This document shows positions 1-9,219 of a stretch of DNA of 64,000 nucleotides, piece after piece. Position numbers and translations under genes: made by a program. Position 1 is the first letter of the stretch, and each line of letters starts with the position of its first letter. Below the pieces are notes generated by a model. That model ran no database searches. It saw nothing but the letters and a program-made list of their open reading frames with translations, and was not told the DNA's origin. The DNA is from Trifolium pratense (lineage: Eukaryota > Streptophyta > Magnoliopsida > Fabales > Fabaceae), in the NCBI RefSeq assembly GCF_020283565.1, contig NC_060059.1, positions 47,264,572 to 47,328,571 of the forward strand, in the 5' to 3' direction.

Positions 1-978
1 AAAGGAAAGCTAATGATAGCTCAGATATATGTAGATGATATTGTATTTGGTGGAATGTCGCGACAAATGGTGGAACATTTTGTGCATCAGATGCAATCTG
101 AATTTGAAATGAGTCTTGTAGGTGAGCTAACTTATTTCTTAGGTCTTCAGGTCAAACAAATGGAAGACACCATATTTATCTCTCAAGAAAAATATGCAAG
201 AAACATTGTGAAGAAATTTGGAATGGAAGGTGGTAGTCACAAAAGGACACCTGCACCTACACACTTGAAGCTTACCAAAGATGAGAAAGGGATTGATGTG
301 GATCAAAGTATCTATAGAAGTATGATTGGGAGCTTGCTTTATCTCACAGCTAGCAGGCCTGACATCATGTTTGCAGTTGGTGTTTGTGCAAGATATCAAT
401 CTGAACCCAAGATGAGTCATTTGACTCAAGTAAAAAGGATTTTCAAATATGTCAATGGAACATGTGGCTATGGAATTCTATACTCACATGGCAATGATTC
501 TACTTTAGTTGGATATTGTGATGCAGATTGGGCTGGAAGTGCTGATGATAGAAAGAGCACCTCTGGTGCATGTTTCTTCTTGGGAAACAATCTAGTATCT
601 TGGTTTAGTAAGAAGCAGAATAGTGTGTGTCTATCAACAGCTGAGGCGGAATATATAGCAGCTGGGAGTAGTTGCTCTCAATTGTTATGGATGAGACAAA
701 TGTTGAAGGAGTATAGTGTTGAGCAAGATGTCATGACACTTTACTGTGACAATCTGAGTGCTATAAACATTTCTAAAAATCCTATTCAACATAGTAGGAC
801 TAAGCATATTGATATACGCCATCATTTTATAAGGGAGCTTGTAGAAGAAAAAATTGTTACACTTGAGCACATTGTATCTGAAGAACAGTTGGCAGATATT
901 TTTACAAAGGCCTTAGATGCAAATCAATTTGAAAATTTGAGAGGCAAACTTGGAATTTGCCTTTTTGAAGACAAATAG
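1..978 (+). CDS. Copia pol C-terminus: reverse transcriptase end plus RNase H (partial)
   Basis: The reading frame is open from base 1, so this is a 3' fragment of a polyprotein. It starts just before the reverse-transcriptase catalytic motif YVDDIVFGG. It continues through the thumb/connection region (ASRPDIMFAVGVCARYQ) into a copia RNase H with the conserved DADWAGSADDRKSTSGAC block, the catalytic-glutamate segment STAEAEYIAA and the CDNLSAINISKNP segment. The end matches the usual copia terminus (ADIFTKALD, then GKLGIC). Function by family: cDNA synthesis and RNA template removal in the virus-like particle. There are no internal stops, so the element is either young or recently active. It ends at TAG 976-978, which is discussed separately. 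Confidence 0.95.
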   Translation, partial: KGKLMIAQIYVDDIVFGGMSRQMVEHFVHQMQSEFEMSLVGELTYFLGLQVKQMEDTIFISQEKYARNIVKKFGMEGGSHKRTPAPTHLKLTKDEKGIDVDQSIYRSMIGSLLYLTASRPDIMFAVGVCARYQSEPKMSHLTQVKRIFKYVNGTCGYGILYSHGNDSTLVGYCDADWAGSADDRKSTSGACFFLGNNLVSWFSKKQNSVCLSTAEAEYIAAGSSCSQLLWMRQMLKEYSVEQDVMTLYCDNLSAINISKNPIQHSRTKHIDIRHHFIRELVEEKIVTLEHIVSEEQLADIFTKALDANQFENLRGKLGICLFEDK

Positions 979-984
979 CAGTTA
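976..984 (+). promoter_or_regulatory. Leaky stop context TAG-CAG-TTA between pol and env-like ORF
   Basis: The pol stop codon TAG (976-978) is followed directly by CAG TTA, a perfect match to the tobamovirus-type readthrough consensus UAG-CAR-YYA. The downstream env-like ORF is in the same frame, with only sense codons between 979 and 994. Stop-codon suppression at this kind of signal has been reported for the soybean element SIRE1. In this copy the match is seen in the sequence; readthrough itself is inference. Confidence 0.8.
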
Positions 985-993
985 CAGCATGTA

Positions 994-3246
994 ATGCGTG
1001 TAACTACCTCTCTTCACTTAAAGTTACACGCTAATCAAGGAAGTTTTCATTCAACTTCCCACAACCTCCATCAACCACAATCATTGCTCTCCATCCACTC
1101 TCTCTCTCACGATCAAGAACTCTCCATCTTCCTCATCAACATTTCTCTGACTTCTCCTCTTCTCAGAAAACTTCAAATCCAAATCATGTCTAACTCTGCC
1201 AAATCTTCACCAACAAAGACAGATGTTGTTCCATCACTACAAAAGGTGGTAATCGATGCTGTTCCTCTCACCACCATACCTTCCATAAGTCCAACTATGA
1301 GGAGAAAATCAGTTGCGAAGAAGGAAAAATCATCACGAACAAGTACAAATCCTTCACCTCCCTCCGCTTCGATTAAAGTTTCAAAGCGTAAGAGCAAGAA
1401 ATCGAAGTCTGAATCAAGAAGAAGTTTTACAATGTCTGAACTGCATGTTGATCCACTTCCATCGAGTGGTGTTGCTACTCCTGTCGTAAAAGCTGCAGAG
1501 GTTAATGTCGACGCATCTGGTAAGAATTCTCTTAATCAAAACCTTAATGTTCCAAATCCTGGTGAAACCCTAGGTGTAGAGACCCCTGAGATGTCTGGAA
1601 ATTTGGGGAAAAGTGTTCCTAACTCCCCTGTTGCTGTTGATGATAATATTGGTGCTTCTACTGAGACCAATAATGATGTTGCTGATGAGTCCATTAAGAA
1701 AACTGCTCCTGAGACTCATGTTGCGCCAAGTGTTGCAACACATGACGCTGCGCCAAATGTGGTGCCAGATGTTCCCACATCTTTGGCACAAGAAAATCTG
1801 GTAGACTATTCTGAGTCTGATGAAAGTCCCCAACCTAAGGATGCTGATAAAGAGACTGTTCCTGACAAGGTTGTCAATGAAGATCCTGATGTTGTAATTG
1901 TTAATGAAACCACTGTTTGTGATAAGGCTGTCCCTACAAATACTGAGGCTAGTGTGGCTAGGAGGACTAGAAGTAGGGCTGGTAAAGCTGTAGAGGCTAC
2001 TAACACACCTGTCCAAACACCTAAACCATCTAGGGCTGAGAAAGTTACTGGTAAAAAGCCCCTATATGGACCTCCAAAACCTGTAAGTAAGGTGGTTCCT
2101 AGAACTGAGACTAGGAAAAGGAAAGCTCCACCAACAAGTGATTCTGAGTTTGAGCCAGAGACAGATGTTGCTGCATCTGGCAGCACATGTAGGAAGAGTA
2201 TAGGAAGGAAGAAGGTTCCTCAAACTGTTCCCTATGCTCCTTTAGATAATGTCTCGTTCCATCTAGAAAATGGGTCTGCAAGATGGAAATTTGTATATCA
2301 TAGGAGGCTGGCTCTGGAAAGGAATTTGAAGAATGATATTCTTGAATGTCCAAGTGTTGTTGAAGCTCTTGAGTATGCTGGTTTGATGAAAACTGTTGTG
2401 GGTTTGGATAAGTGCTATGACAGGCTTGTCAAAGAGTTTTTGATAAATGTTGCTGACAACTGTAATGATCCAGCAAGTCCTGAATACAGGCAGGTATTTG
2501 TTTGTGGTAAATGTGTTCAATTCTCTCCAACTGTTATCAACCAATATTTGCAAAGGGATTCTGATGAAGTGGCTCCTCTAAAAGTCACAGACAATGAGGT
2601 CTGCAAGGTCCTCACAGGTGGCAGGATCAAGGTATGGCCAAGCAAGGCAAAGTTGGCTGCAACTTCTCTCTCTCCATTTTATGCTGTTTTGAATAGGATA
2701 GCTGCACACAATTGGGTCCCTACAACCCATTCAGGTGATGTAGCCAGAGGATTGGGAAAGTTCATATATGCTGTGGGTACAAAAGCAAAGTTTGATTATG
2801 GGTCCTATTTCTTTCAAGAAACCTTAAGCCATGCTCTGACATATGCTGTTGAGAAGCCAGTTGCTCTCCCCACTCTGCTATGCAATATCATTCTTGAGCA
2901 ACACCCAGATATACTAAGAAGTACTGATGTTCCTTGTAAAAGGAAAGGGGTGTTGGTGATTGAGCAGAGGCTGCTGGATGGGACAAATGCTGCAGCAGGT
3001 GTTGGCACATCTGTCCAGGCTGGTGTACTTTCAAGGAAGCAGATGATTGCTGATCTTACTGAGACTAGCAGAGCCCTTGAGGCAAGAAAATTGAAAATTG
3101 ATCGTGTGATTGAGGCACTGAAGGCTGAGGAGGCTGCTGAGACTGTTGAGGGTGAGCCTAATGAACAAGAAGGAGAAGGAACTAGTGACTCTGAGGATGG
3201 CTCTGAGGATGTGATGGAGGACTCTGATGAAAGTTCTTCAATATGA
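994..3246 (+). CDS. Sirevirus envelope-like protein (ORF2)
   Basis: An uninterrupted 750-codon frame, in phase with pol and most likely expressed as a C-terminal extension of it by readthrough. Other possible starts are ATG 994 and ATG 1186 (MSNSAKSS). The N-terminal 400 residues are rich in Pro, Ser, Thr, Lys and Val and of low complexity, with basic runs (KVSKRKSKKSK). A globular part follows from about residue 415 to 640 (FHLENGSARWKFVYHRRLA; VFVCGKCVQFSP; LPTLLCNIILEQHPDILR), the region shared by plant transposon env-like proteins. A likely coiled coil lies at about 675-715 (LTETSRALEARKLKIDRVIEALKAEE), then a very acidic tail. I see no clear signal peptide or strong membrane anchor, so a true envelope role is unproven. 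Confidence 0.75.
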   Translation: MRVTTSLHLKLHANQGSFHSTSHNLHQPQSLLSIHSLSHDQELSIFLINISLTSPLLRKLQIQIMSNSAKSSPTKTDVVPSLQKVVIDAVPLTTIPSISPTMRRKSVAKKEKSSRTSTNPSPPSASIKVSKRKSKKSKSESRRSFTMSELHVDPLPSSGVATPVVKAAEVNVDASGKNSLNQNLNVPNPGETLGVETPEMSGNLGKSVPNSPVAVDDNIGASTETNNDVADESIKKTAPETHVAPSVATHDAAPNVVPDVPTSLAQENLVDYSESDESPQPKDADKETVPDKVVNEDPDVVIVNETTVCDKAVPTNTEASVARRTRSRAGKAVEATNTPVQTPKPSRAEKVTGKKPLYGPPKPVSKVVPRTETRKRKAPPTSDSEFEPETDVAASGSTCRKSIGRKKVPQTVPYAPLDNVSFHLENGSARWKFVYHRRLALERNLKNDILECPSVVEALEYAGLMKTVVGLDKCYDRLVKEFLINVADNCNDPASPEYRQVFVCGKCVQFSPTVINQYLQRDSDEVAPLKVTDNEVCKVLTGGRIKVWPSKAKLAATSLSPFYAVLNRIAAHNWVPTTHSGDVARGLGKFIYAVGTKAKFDYGSYFFQETLSHALTYAVEKPVALPTLLCNIILEQHPDILRSTDVPCKRKGVLVIEQRLLDGTNAAAGVGTSVQAGVLSRKQMIADLTETSRALEARKLKIDRVIEALKAEEAAETVEGEPNEQEGEGTSDSEDGSEDVMEDSDESSSI

Positions 3247-4038
3247 TTTCTGATGTTTCCTTATACTTGTTTCTGATGAATTTTTGGTGTTTTTCTTTGT
3301 TGTTCCTTTTATGGGCAAGGCCCTGGATTTCTAGCACCTGTGTGTGCTCTATGGTCTGTAATATTTGCACCCTGACACTTCTATTTCCTATGCATGCTGT
3401 TTGTCTAAATTGTGGCTAAAAAGGGGGAGTAGTGTGTGTGTGTGACAAGTGTGAAGACAGATGTTCTCACATCTGGTGACTGTTTTTTTTGTGTTTTTGT
3501 TAGCATGCTCGTATTGAGGGGGAGTGTGAGTAATATGCATGTAATAAGGGGGAGTATTGAATTCTTTCTCTATCTGATGTCTGTATGCATGAATTCAGGG
3601 GGAGTGTGAGTGATAATATCTCTTGATCGCCTGAATATATTTGACGAAAAATGTTGTGCCAAGTGTTATGGCACCTGACTATTGAGTCCACTATCCACTA
3701 TGACTGAGAATTTATTTTTCTCAGATGCTTATGGGAATTTATTTTTCCCTGTTGTTCTTATGGATGCGCGTTAAACTATTAGGAGTTTATTTCTCCTACT
3801 TCTTAGCATCTACTATGGGAGTTTATTTCTCCCTTGTGTTGTTCCATGAGGCTAGTTGTGTTTTATTCCGCTGTTGCATTGCCTCTGATGCTACTTGACT
3901 ATCTTGGAAGTAGTTTTTATTGTGTGTTACTTTCTTTCCTAGTTGTGTGATCATGTTGACTCGAAGGAAAGGTAATACTGTATCTCTCTATATACTGGTC
4001 TAATATTGTTTTAGCCAAAATTTGCCAAAGGGGGAGAT
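3247..4038 (+). other. Sirevirus 3' untranslated region with five polypurine tracts
   Basis: No gene here. GGGGGAG-type polypurine tracts occur at 3418-3429, 3516-3524, 3546-3554, 3597-3605 and 4027-4036. Only the last one, AAAGGGGGAG, lies against the LTR start and should prime plus-strand synthesis. Repeated tracts of this kind are characteristic of Sireviruses. A run of short repeats around 'GGGAGTTTATTTCTCC' (about 3705-3835) separates them. Confidence 0.75.
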
Positions 4039-5023
4039 TGTTGGGTTTTTGTATATTGACTACATTTTGCAAAAACATATTTTAGCCAAGTGTTGAGACA
4101 AATGTGCTGACCCCAAGTGTTGTGACAAATGTTGTTACACTTTGGAACAACACCTGACTCTGTTCTGCGCGCGCCAGCTGGATGTTATTATTTTCTACTC
4201 AATCTTTTGAAGATCTGTTTGAAGAATTATTTCAAGGTTTCTTACAGAGGAAGGCGCACGTGTTTAATGTGTTTCATGAGGCAGCCAAACCCTAGTTTTA
4301 TTTTCCAAAGGAATTATATTTTTGGAAAATATATTTTTGCGTTTCAAAAATATAACTATTGTTTTCAAAAATATATCACAGCTGCCGTAATTCTAGAAGC
4401 CCTAATTTTGTCTTGAAGCCCAAGTCATTCTACTGCTATAAATACGAAGGCAAGCATATGGTTTCAAGCATCTAAAATCGTGTTCTTACAAAGCGTGTGT
4501 TTTAGGGATTTTAGAGTGTTAATTGTGAGCCTTTCTTGTGTCTCATTGATGCAAGCTTAGGACCTGAGTGTTATTGAGTTGTAAGTGTGAACTTCTCCTA
4601 AGCTTTGAAGTACGGAGATTGTTCTATTGTGTTGTGTGGTTTACTCGCAAGCTTTTAAGCAAGAGTTAATCCTAGTTTCTTAGGAGTGTGTCTCCACCTG
4701 TTGTGATTGTGGAATTGAATAGCAGCGCTGTCTGTGTTGCTAAGGTGGGAATTGGGACGGGGTCTCATATCTAGGAGTTCCTAGGTAGAAGTGTCATTGG
4801 GTAGTGATTAAGTGAGAAGTTGTAAACGGGTGAGTTTAGCTTCGAAGTAATACTGCTGATAGTGGACTTCATTCCTGGATTGGTATCCCCCAGAGTAGGC
4901 TTTAGGCTGAACTGGGTTAACAACTCTCGTGTGTTATTTACTTTACTGTTTGTATTGTTTTATGTTATTTGCTCTGTTTATAGACAAGTGTTGACGCACC
5001 AGTAACAACATCTGTCTACAACA
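4039..5023 (+). repeat. Sirevirus 3' LTR
   Basis: It begins TGTTGGGTTTTTG just 2 bp after the last polypurine tract. The best right end is CTACAACA at 5023, giving a TG...CA LTR of about 985 bp. The sequence from 5024 to 5069 is still LTR-like: it resembles LTR bases about 4118-4175 (GACAAATGTTGTTACACTTT), so the true end could be the CA at 5068-5069. The right limit is therefore uncertain by about 46 bp. Confidence 0.7.
4437..4444 (+). promoter_or_regulatory. TATA box of the Sirevirus LTR
   Basis: TATAAATA lies about 400 bp into the LTR, the expected place for the U3/R promoter. The identical core is typical of plant retrotransposon promoters. No transcription start can be confirmed from sequence. 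Confidence 0.6.
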
Positions 5024-5069
5024 GACAAGTGTTGCTACATCTTGAGCAACACCTGTCCACTGTGTGCCA

Positions 5070-7318
5070 GGAATTTCAAAGCCCAACCTCTAAAAGGCCA
5101 AGGTTTGACAATCGAGTGCAACTCGCTAGCTGGAACATGTTGTATTCCTGCATGTTTTTGACACTCTTGACACCCTTTCGCATATTCTATGCAATCCTTA
5201 AGCATGGAAGGCCAATATAATCCTTGTCGAAACAAAAGCCATTTCATTTTATGGCCTGCTTGATGGGCGCCACAAGCCCCACTATGGGCGTTCGACATTG
5301 CCACGTACGCCTCATTTTCATTGAGGCACTTTAATAAAACTCCCTCAGGTGTTTTCTTAAATAACTCATTTCCCATGATTGTGTAACTCAAGGCTCTATA
5401 CTTAACCTTTCTATCGGCTATACCTGTTGGATTTTCTATGTATTTAACAATGGGTTGCCTCCAATCACTGTCAGCCAAATTGTCAATCACGAAGGTTTCG
5501 GTCATCACTTCATCAAAGTGTGCATCCGCCATTTCTGACTCCATTTCGACACTTTGTTCGTTTGCCCCCAGCTGGTGAGATATTACTTCACATGAGATTA
5601 GTTTTTCTTTAATTTCAACTAACTCATCTAATTTTTCTCCTGTTACCTTATAGCCAGAAGCAATTTGGGCCAAATCATTAGCTTGTTGGTTCTCAATCCG
5701 AGGCACATGTTGAATATCACATGAATCGAATCGTTTTAGTAACGAGAAGGCAATAACAAAGTACTTCATCAAATGTTCTTGAATACATTTGTATTCCTTT
5801 GCCAATTGCTTTATTACTAACTCAGAGTCCCCTCTGATTTTAACATGTTTTGCCCCCAAGTCTAAAAGAATCTTTAGGCCTGCAATTAAAGCCTCGTACT
5901 CGGCTTCATTATTGGAGCACGTTCCATTAATCTTGTACTTAAACTTTGTTGGAATCTTTAAAGGAGAAATGATTAAGATTCCAATTCCTGTACCATGTTT
6001 GTGCTTCGAGCCATCAAAGTATAACATCCAAGGCTCAGATTCCACATATGTTATCGGAACTTCAACCACTGAATGATCAGCAAGGAAGTCAGCCACTATT
6101 TGGCCTTTTACAGCCCTCAGAGGCTGATAAGTCAATGAATATTCAGTTAAAGCTAAAGCCCACTTCCCAATTCGACTATGCAAGATTGGTTTTAACAACA
6201 TATGCTTAATGATATCAAAACGAGAGTAAACATAAACATGAACTGGCTTGATATATTGCTTAAGTTTGGTACAAGAGAAATACAAACATAGACAAAGTTT
6301 TTCAATTGAACTATATCTAGTTTCAGCATCATTTAAAATTCTACTTAGATAATAAATAGCCTTTTCTACGCCATTTTCATCCTCTAGTGCGAGCATGCTT
6401 CCAATAGTCGAATCTGATGCTGCAACATACAACTTCATTTCTTTGTTTCGAATAGGAGGCATTAAAGTTGGAGGCTTCGACAAGTATGCCTTAATATCAT
6501 CAAATGCCTTTTGTTGTTCAGTTCCCCATTCAAACACATCACCTTTCTTGAGCCTCAGCAGTGGAGAAAAAGGTTGAGCTTTGCCACTTAGGTTTGATAT
6601 AAACCTTCTCAAGAAATTGATCTTTCCTAGCAAGGATTGAAGCTGTTTCTTCGTTCCTGGAGGTTTTGTCTCCATGATAGCCTTTGTCTTGTTTTGGTTA
6701 ATTTCTATGCCCTTTTTATGTACAACAAAGCCAAGGAAATCTCCTGCACGTACACAAAAAGCACATTTCAGTGGATTCATTTTTAATCCACATTTTCTCA
6801 TTCTGTCGAACGATTTTCTAAGATGCTCGATGTGTTCATCCTGGGAAGAGGATTTCACAACAATGTCATCAATATAAACTTGCATAAATATTTCAATAAA
6901 ATCATGAAAAATCAAGTTCATGGCTCTTTGGTATGTTGCTCCAGCATTTTTCAAACCAAAAGGCATCACTACCCACTCATAGGTGCCTAAAGCACCAGGG
7001 CAACGAAATGCAGTTTTTGGCACATCGTCCTCATCAATAAAAATTTGATTATAACCTGAATAGCCATCTAACATACTTAAATATTCATGTCCTGCTGCTG
7101 AGTCAACTAACATTTTGGCTACAGGCATGGAGTATTCATCTTTTGGTGTAGCATTATTCAAATCTCTAAAGTCTATACAAACCCTAAGTGACCCATTTTT
7201 CTTAATGACAAGGACAATATTAGCTAACCACTCTACATACCTGGTTGTTCGAATGAACTTGCACTTGAGCAACCTTTCAATTTCTGCCTTGATCTTTGTC
7301 ATGATTTCTGGCGCAAAC
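5070..7318 (-). pseudogene. Gypsy reverse transcriptase, two RNase H domains, integrase zinc finger (truncated)
   Basis: The frame resumes at FAPEIMTKIKAEIERLL after the solo LTR. RT landmarks: LRVCIDFRDLNNATPKDEY, MLDGYSGYNQIFID, the catalytic YIDDIVVKS, and LGKINFLRRFI. The first RNase H follows (KLYVAASDSTIGSML). A second, archaeal-type RNase H has its acidic residues in YFDGSKHKHG, SNNEAEYEAL, IRGDSELV and QQANDLAQ. The integrase HHCC zinc finger is present (HSGACGAHQAGHK; CQECQKH). Homology ends at about 5075, right after PFRGWAL; the last dozen codons are Sirevirus DNA. RT and both RNase H domains have no internal stop. Confidence 0.9.
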
Positions 7319-7340
7319 TGAAGGTGTGAAAACACAAGAA

Positions 7341-7374
<34 letters not shown>

Positions 7375-8449
7375 GAATTGTGTTTTAGGTAAGTTAAAAC
7401 TTTTTCAAAGTTCTTAACTTAACTTCAACAGCAGCGGATAAATAACTTAATAAAACAAGTTAAGAGAGAGAGAGAGATCACACAAGCAATTTATACTGGT
7501 TCCTCTCACAAAACGAGAGTAGTCCAGTCCCCTTGCACTTCCAAGGGATTTCACTATAATCACACAAGATTACAACTGCTCAAGCACACAAGCAAGAGAC
7601 TTCACCATAATGCTCAAGCACACAAGCTTAAGACTTCACACTTAAGCACACAAGCTTAAGTTTCCTCAAGTACTAGAGATAGTAAAATAGATGAAAGTAT
7701 ACAACTGCTCTTAGGAGAACCTAAAGACGCAAATACAATGAGTACAAAGTATTTGAGCTACAAGTGCAAAAACACTAGATCAGAGGTTCAGAGCTTGTAT
7801 ACACAGAATTCAGAGTTTGTTCGTGCGAGATAATAATCCTTGATATTGATATATTATTTAATACAGCTGATCCTTCTAGTATATATATAAGACTAGAAAA
7901 GAGTCGTTGCAAAGAAGACCGTTGAGGTAGATAACCTTTTGTCTTCAAGCAGCCTGTCTTGATGCAGTTTGGTTGTATCTAAAACTAAGTAAGAGTTTCA
8001 GGTACTTTGACTACTGCAGAGAAGACTTTCCTTATTCAGCTAACACCACTGATGACCCACGTTCTCAAAAGAGGACAGACAGAAGGAGATTAGCTGTTCT
8101 GATCAGGCTTGAAAGGTCCTTTTCTTCATTGTTAGAAGAGTTGACTTGCAAAAGAGAATCTTTACAAACTTCAAGAAGATCATCAGAGCTTGATGGAGTT
8201 AAGACCTTAAGAAGTTCTGAAGACTTCATCGTCTGAAGATTACAACTTCTGAGTCTCACAATCTTCTGAACGCTTACAAACTTCTGAAGTCCTTATCTTC
8301 TGATCATTAATCAGAGCTTAATTGAATCTAAGTCCTGCACACTTAAATTAAATTTTTTTAGTCCTTCCAATTGTTTATTAATACTTTGTTATCATCAAAA
8401 CCTTAATAGATTTGGGGGCAAACATTTTTAAATCAATTTTGTTCCAACA
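7319..8449 (-). mobile_element. Solo LTR (copia-type) inserted in the gypsy pol gene
   Basis: On the plus strand the insert runs from TGAAGGTGTG (7319) to GTTCCAACA (8449). It is flanked by the exact 5-bp duplication CAAAC (7314-7318 and 8450-8454). Removing it restores the gypsy reading frame across Arg-Phe|Ala-Pro-Glu. On the minus strand it reads TGTTGGAACAAAATTG...CACACCTTCA, i.e. TG...CA. It carries a TATATATATA promoter-like run (about 7880-7890 plus strand) and a 32-base G tract at 7341-7372. No coding sequence is present, so it is a solo LTR from LTR-LTR recombination. Confidence 0.88.
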
Positions 8450-9219
8450 CAAACCTCCTTGGAAGCTGCTTCACAGGTTTCTTATCTGGTCGAAGGGGTA
8501 GCCTATGTTCCACCAGATTTCTGCTCAGCCCAGGCATTTCATTATAATCCCATGCAAAGCAATCTCTGTATTTCTTAAGCAATTCGACCATTCTTTCCCT
8601 TAGGGTTGGATCAATATTGGCACTAATATAGGTTGGCCTTTTAATAGAGCCATCTCCAATATCAACTTCTTGCAAAGGATCTTGAGCTTGCATTCTTTGA
8701 ATCGAACTGTGTGGATCTTTTTCAAAACCCAAAGGCTCATCATCATAGATACAGTCTAACCTTTGCTTTTTTCCATCATTTACCTCACTAGCCTCTAAGG
8801 CCAGTTCACCTCTTAAGTCACCATTGGCTTCGACAGCCATATCCTCTTGAACATTAATGGCCTCAAGGGCCATTTTGATTCTATTTTCGGCTGCGTAAGC
8901 CGTAATTCTATCCCATGCTGGGGACTTAATCATCATGCTCATCATGGTTGACCCATCCAGACACTGGTGGGTGTGCATCTTCAAACAAGGGTTTCTCTAT
9001 GTCTTCCCTTTCCCAGCAAAAGCCATGGGTTGGATGCAGCTTAACTGAGTGGTATACATTTTTTGACACCACTTCATTTGGATCGAAGGCAGCATCTTGC
9101 TCACCACAAGGAGCAATTGAAGCCAGGTTCTTGTCGAAGTTCTGCAAAGTAACAGTGTCTGTCTCTGAAACATACGCACTTTGATCTGCTTCCACATTCT
9201 CGACTAAACCATCTTCTCT
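8450..9219 (-). pseudogene. Gypsy protease-reverse transcriptase linker and start of RT
   Basis: Residues run on from the nonsense codon in the same frame to about 8950 (HPTHGFCWERED). The frame then shifts to the one reading SPAWDRITAYAAEN, ending with the RT entry region YRDCFAWDYNEMPGLSR and HRLPLRPDKKPVKQ. The solo LTR cuts it between Arg-Phe and Ala-Pro-Glu-Ile. Two lesions (a frameshift near 8950 and the LTR insertion) inactivate it. Confidence 0.8.

Larger units (their letters stand above)
1..5069 (+). mobile_element. 3' half of a Sirevirus (Ty1/copia, SIRE1-like) retrotransposon
   Basis: The window opens inside the pol gene of a Ty1/copia element. In order it shows the end of the reverse transcriptase and RNase H, a TAG stop in a known readthrough context, a long env-like ORF in the same frame, a purine-rich 3' region with five GGGGGAG tracts, and a 3' LTR. 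Env-like second ORFs and multiple polypurine tracts are hallmarks of Sireviruses. The 5' half lies outside the window. Its right end abuts gypsy integrase sequence at about 5023-5080, so it appears to have inserted into the gypsy element. The target duplication cannot be checked because the left end is missing. Confidence 0.85.

Noticed and set aside
1570..2553. Several minus-strand frames of 80-148 codons under the env-like ORF
   Set aside because: Shadows of the real sense frame; no conserved motifs.
7973..8259. Small frames inside the solo LTR
   Set aside because: They lie wholly in LTR sequence, on both strands, without homology.
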